From: Gammaproteobacteria bacterium
GTDB taxonomy: Bacteria; Pseudomonadota; Gammaproteobacteria; Pseudomonadales; Azotimanducaceae
NCBI GenBank assembly: GCA_026706935.1
Contig: JAPOXV010000019.1
Location: forward strand, 310,001 to 374,000
Length of the DNA stretch: 64,000 bases
Reading direction: 5' to 3'
Positions 17,543 through 27,275 of this stretch are shown piece by piece. Below the pieces are notes generated by a model. That model saw nothing but the letters and a program-made list of their open reading frames with translations, did not search any database and was not told where the DNA came from. The stretch's first letter is position 1. The number at the start of each line of letters is the position of its first letter. The position numbers and the translations under genes were made by a program.

Positions 17543-18352
17543 TCATTCAACCTTTTGCTCTTCGTCAATTTCTTCAACTTCCTCGACTGGTGCAGGTTTC
17601 TTGAACCTACGCCAGACGTATTCGCCGGGTCCAGATAACGCGTAAGCCATCGTGCAGATAAAGAACACCAATGGCGGATTGACGAAAATCACCGTGAGCA
17701 CCAGTACTAGCACAACGAACGAAACGTACGGAATCCTTCCTCGAATTCGGAAGAGCTTAGGCGAGTAATAACGAATATTCGATACCATCAGTAAGGCGAT
17801 TCCGACCACGAGTGCAGCCATCACGATTACAACCGAGATGTGTGGTGTCGTCTGGAACATGTCGCCCCACAACCAAGCTGCCGAAGCGACAACACCGCAC
17901 GCCATCGGTGATGGCAATCCAGTGAACGACGAACTGTCCCCCGCGATGTTGAATCGCGCCAGTCGCAACGCCGCGCACGCCATATAGAGGAAGGTAATTG
18001 CCCAACCGATCTGGCTCAGCGTATTCAGACCCCATTCGAAAGCGAGCACGCCAGGTGCAACGCCGAACGCGACCATGTCTGACAGTGAATCGAACTGCTT
18101 GCCGAAATCGCTCTCGGCCTTCATCGCGCGCGCGACACGTCCATCGAGAGCGTCTAAGATCATCGCAGCTAGTAGTGCAATACCAGCGAAAAGAAACTTG
18201 CCTTCAGTCGCCGCGACAATCGCGAAAAAACCTGAAAACATCGCACCGGTCGTGATCGCATTAGGTAACAGAAATACGCCGCGACGACGGTTCTGAGATG
18301 CGATGTTTCTAGTCTTGTTGACGACGGAGAACTCGCGTCGTTTTTTGGTCAT
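17543..18352 (-). CDS. pssA: CDP-diacylglycerol-serine O-phosphatidyltransferase
   Basis: Membrane enzyme of 269 residues that makes phosphatidylserine, the precursor of phosphatidylethanolamine. The CDP-alcohol phosphotransferase signature is complete: Asp67, Asp70-Gly71, Ala74-Arg75, then Asp88 and Asp92. Several hydrophobic segments follow, and the C-terminus is acidic (EEVEEIDEEQKVE). It belongs to the integral-membrane type II PssA found in many bacteria, not the soluble E. coli enzyme. It follows ilvC by 4 bp, giving the ilvI-ilvH-ilvC-pssA order known from several gammaproteobacteria. Confidence 0.92.
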   Translation of the reverse strand: MTKKRREFSVVNKTRNIASQNRRRGVFLLPNAITTGAMFSGFFAIVAATEGKFLFAGIALLAAMILDALDGRVARAMKAESDFGKQFDSLSDMVAFGVAPGVLAFEWGLNTLSQIGWAITFLYMACAALRLARFNIAGDSSSFTGLPSPMACGVVASAAWLWGDMFQTTPHISVVIVMAALVVGIALLMVSNIRYYSPKLFRIRGRIPYVSFVVLVLVLTVIFVNPPLVFFICTMAYALSGPGEYVWRRFKKPAPVEEVEEIDEEQKVE

Positions 18353-18356
18353 TGCG

Positions 18357-19376
<1,020 letters not shown>

Positions 19377-19398
19377 TTAGATTCCTGTCTTAGCTACC

Positions 19399-19893
19399 TT
19401 AAAGTTCAAGTATTTTGTCGCCGCGACCGATGCCGGAAACACCTGTACGTACGACCTCCAAAATGGATGTTTCTCCGATCGCACGCATGAATGCAAAAAG
19501 CTTCTTCGTTGGACCGGTCAGCTGAACGGTGTACGACTCCTGCGTGACATCGACCACATCGCCACGAAAAATCTCACATGTGCGAAAGATTTCCTCACGA
19601 TGAACATTTCCTTCCGCACGGATTTTTATCAACATCAGCTCGCGCTCAATATGCGCCCCGTCCGTCAGATCATTCACCTTAACGACTTCGATGAGCCGAT
19701 TCAAGTGCTTGGTAACCTGTTCAATCTTCTCGTCGTCACCTTCTGTCAGAAGCGTCAAACGAGATAGTGTTGGGTCCTCGGTCGGCGCAACCGTTAGTGA
19801 CTCGATGTTGTAGTTTCGTTGAGCGAAAAGCCCGATCACGCGTGAAAGTGCGCCAGCTTCGTTCTCAAGCAGAACCGCTAGTAACCGTCGCAT
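19399..19893 (-). CDS. ilvH: acetolactate synthase small (regulatory) subunit
   Basis: Regulatory ACT-domain subunit of 164 residues. It binds valine and tunes the large subunit. The N-terminal ACT domain (LLAVLLENEAGALSRVIGLF) and the C-terminal half (VDVTQESYTVQLTG) are both present, which makes it IlvH-like rather than the shorter IlvN. Its start overlaps the stop of the large subunit gene by one base. Confidence 0.96.
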   Translation of the reverse strand: MRRLLAVLLENEAGALSRVIGLFAQRNYNIESLTVAPTEDPTLSRLTLLTEGDDEKIEQVTKHLNRLIEVVKVNDLTDGAHIERELMLIKIRAEGNVHREEIFRTCEIFRGDVVDVTQESYTVQLTGPTKKLFAFMRAIGETSILEVVRTGVSGIGRGDKILEL

Positions 19894-21641
19894 TACGCTA
19901 GTCCTTTGGAGAGCACCATATCCTCAAGTGAACCGCCTTTGACAAACATCGGATAGACGTGCTCGTCTGGATCCACATATGCGTTTATGAACACTAGCTT
20001 GTCTTTCAACTTAGGACTAAACGCTTCGTCAACAACGGAATCGAGTTCATCAATCGAGCTTGCGGTGAAGCTGTGGTGTCCAAATGATCTGATCAACTGC
20101 TCAAAATCAGGAAGCGCGTCGCTATACGTACTGTGGGAGTAACGCCCACCGTATTGCATATCCTGCCACTGTTTCACCATACCAAGCGCCTCGTTGTTTA
20201 GATTGACGATTTTGATTGGCAACGCATACTGCATGCAAGTCGATAGTTCCTGCATATTCATCATGAAACTTCCCTCGCCTGTGATACACACAACGGTTGC
20301 GTCAGGGACGGCGAACTGCACTCCCATAGCTGCTGGCAAGCCAAAACCCATCGTACCAAGACCACCGGAGTTGATCCATTGGCGACCTTTCCGGAATTTG
20401 TAGTACTGCGCGGCGAACATTTGATGCTGACCTACATCGCTAGTAACGAACGCGTTTCCTTCAGTCGCACGATAAACCGCTTGGATCACCTGCTGAGGCA
20501 ATAGCTGCCCGCTCTCGCTCTTACGGTCGTGTTGATCATGGTCCAATCCGTGTTCTTGACGCCATAGTGCGATGCGACGCCACCATTCGTCTAGACTCAA
20601 TTGGTCAATCGGATGTTTGGCCATTTCAGTCTCAAGCGCGACATGTAGTTCCGCTAAAACCGGTTTTGCAGGACCCACGATCGGAATATCCGCTGGAATG
20701 ACCTTCGAAATTGATGCGGGGTCAATGTCGATATGAATGATTGTCGCCCCAGGACAGAATTTCGCCGGATTGTTCGTTACGCGGTCATCGAAGCGTGCAC
20801 CCACAGCGATGATCAAATCGGAATGGTGCATCGCATTGTTCGATTCAAAGGTGCCATGCATGCCGAGCATGCCGAGAAACTGAGGATCATCGCCCGGAAA
20901 AGAACCAAGACCCATCAGCGTATTTGTGATCGGGAAACCGGTAAGTCGTGCGACTTTTACCAGTTCCTCGTCAGCACCACCTTGCACAACACCGCCACCT
21001 GCATAGATAACGGGTCGCTTCGCTTTCAGCATTGTCACTGCAGCTTTGCGAATCTGACCAGAGTGTCCTTTCAGAGCAGGCTTATACGACCTCAAACTAA
21101 CGCTGTCTGGGTATGAATACTCAAATAGCTCATTCGGGTCCGTCGTGTCCTTAGGAATATCGATGACGATGGGACCCGGACGACCTGTCGTCGAAATATA
21201 AAACGCTTGCTTCACAAGCCACGGGATTTCGCTCGCGGTTCGAACAATAAAACTGTGTTTGACGATCGGGCGCGATATCCCGATCATGTCCGTTTCCTGA
21301 AAGGCGTCGGTGCCGATCACTTCGTGCGGTACTTGCGCCGAAATCACGATCATCGGAATCGAATCCATGTAGGCAGTCGCAATGCCCGTGATCGCATTGG
21401 TCGCACCTGGACCCGAAGTTACGAGTACTACTCCAGGATTCCCTGTAGCTCGTGCATAGCCGTCGGCCATATGCGTCGCGGCTTGCTCGTGCCGTACGAG
21501 GATATGTTCGACGCGCTGCTGCTTGAATATCGCGTCGTAGATATGTAGTGCTGCGCCGCCTGGGTAGCCGAAGATCCGCTCGACACCTTCATCCTGCAAC
21601 GCGCGAATCAAGATTTCGCCTCCGGAGAGCATTTCAGTCAT
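19893..21641 (-). CDS. ilvI: acetolactate synthase large subunit
   Basis: Thiamine-diphosphate enzyme of 582 residues that condenses two pyruvates, or pyruvate with 2-oxobutyrate, in branched-chain amino acid synthesis. It contains the ThDP Glu region RHEQAATHMADGYARATG, the central FAD-binding domain and the metal-ThDP motif GEGSFMMNMQELST near residue 450. It heads the ilv operon. The nearby threonine dehydratase (45180) could supply 2-oxobutyrate for the isoleucine branch. Confidence 0.96.
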   Translation of the reverse strand: MTEMLSGGEILIRALQDEGVERIFGYPGGAALHIYDAIFKQQRVEHILVRHEQAATHMADGYARATGNPGVVLVTSGPGATNAITGIATAYMDSIPMIVISAQVPHEVIGTDAFQETDMIGISRPIVKHSFIVRTASEIPWLVKQAFYISTTGRPGPIVIDIPKDTTDPNELFEYSYPDSVSLRSYKPALKGHSGQIRKAAVTMLKAKRPVIYAGGGVVQGGADEELVKVARLTGFPITNTLMGLGSFPGDDPQFLGMLGMHGTFESNNAMHHSDLIIAVGARFDDRVTNNPAKFCPGATIIHIDIDPASISKVIPADIPIVGPAKPVLAELHVALETEMAKHPIDQLSLDEWWRRIALWRQEHGLDHDQHDRKSESGQLLPQQVIQAVYRATEGNAFVTSDVGQHQMFAAQYYKFRKGRQWINSGGLGTMGFGLPAAMGVQFAVPDATVVCITGEGSFMMNMQELSTCMQYALPIKIVNLNNEALGMVKQWQDMQYGGRYSHSTYSDALPDFEQLIRSFGHHSFTASSIDELDSVVDEAFSPKLKDKLVFINAYVDPDEHVYPMFVKGGSLEDMVLSKGLA

Positions 21642-21843
21642 GGGATTCGGGTATGCGTTAACGTTGAAGGTGGTCGATTTACGCCCTCTACTTTCGCGAG
21701 CTCAGCGAATATCGCTGTGAAGGAAGCAGATGGCGGGAACGAGCGTTAGCTGATTACGAGTGACACTCGCGGAGGGCGGGTAATTTTAGTCCCGCGAGCC
21801 TATTTTGTCAGGAATGGCGCAGGTGCTTACCGGACACGTGCCG
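21642..21843 (-). promoter_or_regulatory. ilv operon leader region
   Basis: This 202-bp region between rluD and ilvI must hold the ilv promoter. An inverted repeat CTCGCGG (21766-21772) with CCGCGAG (21792-21798) has a 19-base loop. I find no leader peptide rich in branched-chain amino acids, so attenuation of the E. coli type is not supported. Confidence 0.4.
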
Positions 21844-22815
21844 TTAAGCATGCCCCTCAATGTCATGCCGCAGTGCTTCGACAAGTGATCTTAGATCGGG
21901 AGGCAAAGGAGCTTCGAAGTTCAATTGCTGCGAAGTTCGAGGGTGCTCAAACGCTAGTTGATACGCGTGAAGTGCTTGGCGCTGCATCCCACGGAGCAGC
22001 TCACAAAGCTCCGCTGTGGCATTCAGTGGAATACGGCGTTTAGCACCGTACTTTAGGTCGCCTACTAAAGGAAGTCCGACTCGCGCGGCATGGACTCGGA
22101 TCTGATGCGTTCTTCCCGTTCGCAATTCCGCTCGAACCAAGGTATGTGCCCGGAACGCCACGAGCGGTGTCAACAAAGTTAGCGCTTCGCGACCGTCTTT
22201 CCGAACAGTTTGACGAGTGCGGTCGCGCGAACTTCGACCCAACGGCAGATCGATTTCGCGTGCTCTTTCTAGCAGACCCTCTACAACCGCGAGGTACGAT
22301 CGCGATACCTGACGCTTTGCTAATGCGGCGATCAAGCGCACTCTAGCCAGTTCCGAAGTAGCGACGACTAAGAGACCTGTTGTGTCCTTGTCCAAGCGAT
22401 GTACGATGCCCGCACGTGGTAGCTGATTGAGTTCCGGTCTAAGTGCTAATAAACCATTCGCTAGTGTCGGCGCAACTGTCGCCGCTCCTGGATGCACCAC
22501 CAATCCCGCTGGCTTGTCAATAACGAGTATGTCGTCATCTTGGAAGACGATCTGCAGCTCAAGTTCAGTCGCAGTGTCCCAGTCTTGCTTGGGTTGAAAC
22601 GTACCATCGATCTCGATGGACTCGCCACCAATCAGCTTGTAGTTCGGCTTTCGCAATTCACCATCGACCGTTATCGCACCCTCCTTGATCCACTTGGTCA
22701 ATTGAGACCGAGAGACATCATGAAAGTGCTGTGCCAGGACGCGGTCTAAGCGTTCACCCGCATTCGATTTCACAATTCGCAGAGATTTTCGGTAGTGAAG
22801 CGACTTATCCGGCAT
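21844..22815 (-). CDS. rluD: 23S rRNA pseudouridine synthase RluD
   Basis: Modifies uridines in helix 69 of 23S rRNA (1911, 1915 and 1917 in E. coli). The 323 residues comprise an N-terminal S4 RNA-binding domain (about 18-70) and the catalytic domain with HRLDKDTTG at 139-147, with Asp142 the nucleophile. The gene is divergent from bamD with only 44 bp between starts, as in many gammaproteobacteria. Confidence 0.94.
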   Translation of the reverse strand: MPDKSLHYRKSLRIVKSNAGERLDRVLAQHFHDVSRSQLTKWIKEGAITVDGELRKPNYKLIGGESIEIDGTFQPKQDWDTATELELQIVFQDDDILVIDKPAGLVVHPGAATVAPTLANGLLALRPELNQLPRAGIVHRLDKDTTGLLVVATSELARVRLIAALAKRQVSRSYLAVVEGLLERAREIDLPLGRSSRDRTRQTVRKDGREALTLLTPLVAFRAHTLVRAELRTGRTHQIRVHAARVGLPLVGDLKYGAKRRIPLNATAELCELLRGMQRQALHAYQLAFEHPRTSQQLNFEAPLPPDLRSLVEALRHDIEGHA

Positions 22816-22859
22816 CTACTTGTCTACCTAAAATACGGCATTCGCACTGAGGCATTGCA

Positions 22860-23792
22860 TTGAAAGATATTCGCGTCTTCCTGATCGGCGTGCTGGTGAC
22901 GTGGTTCGTCGCGGGTTGTAGTTCGCTTGGTTTTTCGAACATCAAAACAAAAGAAGAACTTGAGCTGACCAGTGAACAAAAACTATACGAAGCTGCGCAG
23001 TCTTCGATACGATCAGGAAATTACACCGTTGGTATCAGTCGTCTTGAGTCGATAGAGACACACTTCCCTTTTGGGCAGTATGCGGAACAAGCTCAGCTTG
23101 AACTGATCTACGCGAATTTCATGAAAAGCGATTTCGAAGCCGCTACGGTAGCGGCGACTCGTTTCATTGAACTTCATCCCAAGCACCCTCGCGCTGACTA
23201 TGCCTATTACATGCGAGGTTTAGCCAGCTATGAAAAGAATCGAGGCTTCTTCGATCGTTTTCTCGGCTCACCACAAGCGTCTCGCGACGTAACCGCCGCT
23301 AAGGAAGCTTTTATTGAGTTCAATGAACTGTTGGAGCACTTCCCTAACAGTCTGTATGCGAAGGACGCGAAAGCAAGGATGGTACACCTTCGGAACATCA
23401 TTGCAGAGCACGAACTTATGATCGCTCAGTTTTACCTCAACCACGATACTTGGGTCGCAGCAGCGAACCGGGCAGCTGGTATCGTAGAGGACTTTCCTTC
23501 TAGCTCTTCAGTTCCGGAGGCACTCTCGATCGTAGTCGAAGCAAACTATCGCTTGGGTCTTGAAAAACCGGCCAACGACGCGTTGCGCGTCCTTGCACTG
23601 AACTTCCCTGACTACGATGGATTCAATGAAGAAGGTAAGCTCGTGCTACGGGATGCGATCAAAAACCGCGATCGTAGCTTGGCAAACATCATGACATTTG
23701 GAGTGTTGGACCGACCCGCGGTGCCACCACCGCTTGAGATACACATCCCTGAATCTCCTCGAACCGCTGAGGCGCACGAAGAGAGTCTGTAG
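22860..23792 (+). CDS. bamD: outer membrane assembly lipoprotein BamD
   Basis: Essential lipoprotein of the BAM complex that inserts beta-barrel proteins into the outer membrane. The 310 residues start at a TTG codon and show a lipoprotein signal peptide ending in VAGC with Cys20 lipidated. TPR repeats follow (AQSSIRSGNYTVGISRLE and DFEAATVAATRFIELHPKH). The C-terminal extension after about residue 255 is longer than in E. coli BamD (245 residues). Confidence 0.92.
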   Translation: MKDIRVFLIGVLVTWFVAGCSSLGFSNIKTKEELELTSEQKLYEAAQSSIRSGNYTVGISRLESIETHFPFGQYAEQAQLELIYANFMKSDFEAATVAATRFIELHPKHPRADYAYYMRGLASYEKNRGFFDRFLGSPQASRDVTAAKEAFIEFNELLEHFPNSLYAKDAKARMVHLRNIIAEHELMIAQFYLNHDTWVAAANRAAGIVEDFPSSSSVPEALSIVVEANYRLGLEKPANDALRVLALNFPDYDGFNEEGKLVLRDAIKNRDRSLANIMTFGVLDRPAVPPPLEIHIPESPRTAEAHEESL

Positions 23793-23852
23793 TTCGCGCA
23801 ACTTTGCGCACTGCTTCAAGTCCATCGGGCGACTTCAGAGAAAAAGATTAGT

Positions 23853-24389
23853 CTACGGCCTCGCGGTTTGATCTGGATCCTCAGCTATTTTGTTATCAGA
23901 ACGCTCACGGTGAAGGATCGCGGCAAGGATCCAACTTGCAGCCCCGATGCACACGGCGGAATCTGCAATATTAAAAATCGGAAAGTTGAAACCGATCGGG
24001 TTGTAATGCACATGGATAAAGTCAACCACACATCCTTGTGTAGCCCGATCAATTAAGTTACCCCCTGCCCCAGCTAGTATCAACGTCAACGCGATCGCGA
24101 AGAGGACAGGTGGATCCTGAATGCGTCGCAAGCGCCAGATCTCCCAACTGAAGTAAATAACGAACGCGATACCGACGAAGGTTAGAAAATGCGTATAGCC
24201 TTGCAGAATGCTGAATGCGGCACCAGTGTTGCAGAAGTAGCGAAACGTAAGGAACGGTAACACAGAAACGGGGCCATCCAGCAGTTCAGCCGTTGCAATG
24301 TACTTGGTGATCTGATCCAGGACAATGACAAGCACAGCACCAACAAATGCCCACCACCATCGAGGATTAACGTTAGCTGAGTTCTGCAC
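23853..24389 (-). CDS. lspA: lipoprotein signal peptidase II
   Basis: Inner-membrane aspartyl peptidase of 178 residues that removes lipoprotein signal peptides. Both catalytic aspartates are visible in NLIDRATQGCVVDFIH and FNIADSAVCIG, with four hydrophobic segments. It overlaps the end of ribF by 17 bp. In most gammaproteobacteria ileS sits between ribF and lspA; here it is absent, and fkpB and ispH do not follow either. Confidence 0.94.
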   Translation of the reverse strand: MQNSANVNPRWWWAFVGAVLVIVLDQITKYIATAELLDGPVSVLPFLTFRYFCNTGAAFSILQGYTHFLTFVGIAFVIYFSWEIWRLRRIQDPPVLFAIALTLILAGAGGNLIDRATQGCVVDFIHVHYNPIGFNFPIFNIADSAVCIGAASWILAAILHRERSDNKIAEDPDQTARP

Positions 24390-25314
24390 GATGCTCCTCG
24401 AACCAGCTTCGCGTCATTGCCAAATCCTCTGCAATTTGAGTTTTTAATGCGTCCAATCCATCGAAACGCACGTCATCTCGAAATTTATGATGGAACGTAA
24501 CCGTGATCAGTTTGCCATAGATATCTTGGTCAAAGTCAAACAGGTGCACTTCTAATAGAGGTTCCGTACCATCGACCGTCGGACGCGTACCGACATATGC
24601 AGAACCTTCATACGTTCGATCCAACCCCGTTACCGTCACGGCAAATATTCCCTCTACCGCCGATCGGTAGCGCTGTAGGCGGATATTCGCCGTCGGCGTA
24701 CCTAGTTGTGTACCCATACGTTGGCCGATAACGACCGTACCCATCATGAAGTATTTTCGACCGAGTAACGTCTCGGCTAATTGAAAGTCCCCGTCAGTTA
24801 GTGCTTCGCGGATACGGCTACTAGAAACACGTCCATGATCGAAGACCATCGTACCTAGGTGCGTAACACCAAATCCCAATTGATCACCAGCAGACTGCAG
24901 CATCGTGTAGTCGCCTTCCGCATTTCTACCGAATCGGAAGTCATCACCGACAACCAAATATCTCACTCCGAGGATGCGGACGAGAAATTCCTCGATTACC
25001 GCGTCCGCCGACGTTGAGCTAGTTCTTTCATTGAAAGGGATACAGAGAACGTAATCCAAATCGAAATCACGCAAGATGGTTATTTTTTCCCGGAATCGAG
25101 TAAGTCGAGCGGGTACCACTTCGCCTCGGAAATACTCGCGCGGTTGCGGTTCGAACGTCACAAGCATGCTCTTGCAATGCAATTCCTGTGCTTTCGCGGA
25201 GAGATGCGAGAGGAGCATTTGATGGCCGTGATGAATCCCATCGAACGTACCGATTGTTATGACACCATTACGGTGTCGCTCTCGAACGTTGTGCAGACCG
25301 CGAATAAGCTCCAC
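24373..25314 (-). CDS. ribF: bifunctional riboflavin kinase/FAD synthetase
   Basis: Makes FMN and FAD from riboflavin. The N-terminal FAD synthetase domain has GTFDGIHHGHQ; the C-terminal riboflavin kinase domain has GTPTANIRL and ends near AEDLAMTRSWFEEH. The frame is open further upstream. The GTG at 25314 is preferred as the start because it gives MELIRGLHNV, matching E. coli RibF (MKLIRGIHNL), and lies 9 bp after the murJ stop. That gives 313 residues, the normal length. Confidence 0.93.
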   Translation of the reverse strand: MELIRGLHNVRERHRNGVITIGTFDGIHHGHQMLLSHLSAKAQELHCKSMLVTFEPQPREYFRGEVVPARLTRFREKITILRDFDLDYVLCIPFNERTSSTSADAVIEEFLVRILGVRYLVVGDDFRFGRNAEGDYTMLQSAGDQLGFGVTHLGTMVFDHGRVSSSRIREALTDGDFQLAETLLGRKYFMMGTVVIGQRMGTQLGTPTANIRLQRYRSAVEGIFAVTVTGLDRTYEGSAYVGTRPTVDGTEPLLEVHLFDFDQDIYGKLITVTFHHKFRDDVRFDGLDALKTQIAEDLAMTRSWFEEHRAELS

Positions 25315-25322
25315 GCTAATTC

Positions 25323-26894
25323 TTAGACTCGATGTATCAAATGTTGAGGGCGTACGCCGCAAATCAACAGCGTCGCGCTGTAGACGCCAATGCCACAGAC
25401 CACCATTAACGCCATTTGACCTACCCTACGAATTTCCGACACGCTCGCCCAAGTCTCGAAATCAAAATTCAACCAAACTAAACAAGCAACCATGACGACA
25501 CAACCTACAAAACTCGCGATCCCGAAGCGCCACAGTGATCTCTGTGGATGGTACTGACCTCCAAGAATTAATCCACGCATCAAGAGATAACAATTCACAA
25601 ACGCCGCTACGGTCGTAGCAAATGCGATGCCCAACAATCCTAACCACCAGAACAAGCTCAAGCTAATCGCGATATTTACACCAACGCCAATTGTGGCGTA
25701 AACAAAAGGCGTGTGCATGTCCTCGCGGGAGAAATACCCGGGTCCTAGAACTCGTGTGAGCACCATGGGGACCAAACCAATCGCAAATGCCTGGAGTGCC
25801 ACTGCGGTCATCTCAACATCCGCAACTTCGAAGGCACCGCGCAGAAAGACTGTCGCAAGTATCGGCTTTGCTAGATAGTAAAGTGCGACAGTTGCTGGAA
25901 GTCCAAGTAATACACCAATGCGAACGCCCCAATCAAGCGTTTCGCTAAACAGCTCGCGGTCACCTTTACGGTGCAGACGTGACAGGTTTGGAAGCAGAAT
26001 CGTTTGCATTGCGATCGCCAACAAAGCCATCGGTAACTGGATGAGCCGATCGGCGTAATAAAACCAAGATACCGTACCGACCGTGAGCTGTGCACACAGA
26101 ATCGTGCCTACCAGAATGTTGATCTGTCCAGCGGAAGCCGCATATACACCCGGGATGATGAGCTTGAGGATGCGACGCACGCCTTCGTCGCGGAAATTCA
26201 CTCTCGGCCACTGTAGTAAACCTAGCCGCCGCAACGACGGGATATGGACCAAGAGCTGCAAGAAACCTGCTGTTAGTACGCCCCACGCCATCGCGTATGC
26301 GACGTGACCTGACAACATCGCTGCCCATACCGCCGCGACGATAACACATACGCTCAACAGCAACGGTGCACCGGCAGTAATCGAAAAACGCTGGTAACTG
26401 TTGAGGACTGATCCAGCGAACGCAGTCAATGAGATGAGACCCAAATATGGGAACATCACGCGGAGCATGTCGATCGCGGCTTGATAACGCGGTTCGCCTA
26501 CCCAATTCCGCAACGTGAATAGATCAATCAGCGGTTGAGCGAGTACCACACCAACAAATGACAACCCCAGCAACACGACAGCGAAGCTACCGGCTACGGT
26601 TCTGACGAAATCGATGAGGTCCGACTGCGTGTTGTTCTCTCGATAATCAGCGAGCACCGGGATAAATGCCTGTTGGAAAGCGCCTTCGGCGAACAATCGA
26701 CGAAAGAAATTAGGTATCTTGAATGCGATAAAAAAGGCATCCGCGATCGGACCCGCGCCGAGGAAGTACGAGACGACCACATCTCGTGCTAATCCACCAA
26801 CCCGCGACATCCCGGTTAAGGACGCTACTACCAGACCCTTTCCGGTCAGGCTTGTTGTTTCGCTTTGATGCGGTGCAGCTTCGTCGTCCGTCAA
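25323..26894 (-). CDS. murJ: lipid II flippase MurJ
   Basis: Polytopic MOP-superfamily membrane protein of 523 residues that flips the peptidoglycan precursor lipid II across the inner membrane. It starts at a TTG codon. After a polar N-terminus it shows SLTGMSRVGGLARDVVVSYFLGAG and the FFRRLFAEGAFQQAFIPV motif typical of MurJ. About 14 transmembrane segments can be counted. It is first in the murJ-ribF-lspA operon and divergent from rpsT. Confidence 0.95.
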   Translation of the reverse strand: MTDDEAAPHQSETTSLTGKGLVVASLTGMSRVGGLARDVVVSYFLGAGPIADAFFIAFKIPNFFRRLFAEGAFQQAFIPVLADYRENNTQSDLIDFVRTVAGSFAVVLLGLSFVGVVLAQPLIDLFTLRNWVGEPRYQAAIDMLRVMFPYLGLISLTAFAGSVLNSYQRFSITAGAPLLLSVCVIVAAVWAAMLSGHVAYAMAWGVLTAGFLQLLVHIPSLRRLGLLQWPRVNFRDEGVRRILKLIIPGVYAASAGQINILVGTILCAQLTVGTVSWFYYADRLIQLPMALLAIAMQTILLPNLSRLHRKGDRELFSETLDWGVRIGVLLGLPATVALYYLAKPILATVFLRGAFEVADVEMTAVALQAFAIGLVPMVLTRVLGPGYFSREDMHTPFVYATIGVGVNIAISLSLFWWLGLLGIAFATTVAAFVNCYLLMRGLILGGQYHPQRSLWRFGIASFVGCVVMVACLVWLNFDFETWASVSEIRRVGQMALMVVCGIGVYSATLLICGVRPQHLIHRV

Positions 26895-27008
26895 GTCAGA
26901 CTCTTAGACATTTGAATTGATGTGACCGATCGACGAACTCAGATTTTGCTCTGCGGTGACTAAAATTGCCGCCTTCAAATATTGGCATACGCCTCCTGAG
27001 ACAGCAAT

Positions 27009-27275
27009 TTGGCACATACTCTATCTGCGAAGAAACGCGTCCGTCAGAATGCACGCCGTAATGCGCGAAATTCTGCGAAGCGTAGCACGATGCGCACCGC
27101 GATTAAGAAAACTGTATCTGCAATTGAAGCCGGCGACAAAGAGAAGGCTCAGGAAGCACTCAATACCGTATCGAGCATTCTCGATCGCTATTCTCACAAG
27201 GGTTTGATCCATAAAAACAAGGCCGCTCGCCACAAATCACGATTGAACGCTAAAGTAAAGGCGCTGGCGAGCTAA
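27009..27275 (+). CDS. rpsT: 30S ribosomal protein S20
   Basis: Basic ribosomal protein of 88 residues with the S20 hallmarks MRTAIKK and KGLIHKNKAARHKSRL. Translation starts at a TTG codon without a strong Shine-Dalgarno sequence. The E. coli gene also uses a weak UUG start, which is tied to autoregulation. Its stop codon overlaps the stop of convergent proB, so the two transcripts overlap at their 3' ends. Confidence 0.97.
   Translation: MAHTLSAKKRVRQNARRNARNSAKRSTMRTAIKKTVSAIEAGDKEKAQEALNTVSSILDRYSHKGLIHKNKAARHKSRLNAKVKALAS

Noticed and set aside
21642-21843. ilv attenuator with leader peptide
   Set aside because: The only short frame with a possible start encodes no run of isoleucine, leucine or valine, and there is no T-run after the inverted repeat.
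25966-26505. 179-codon minus-strand frame
   Set aside because: It lies inside murJ on the same strand in another frame; murJ is intact and recognisable.
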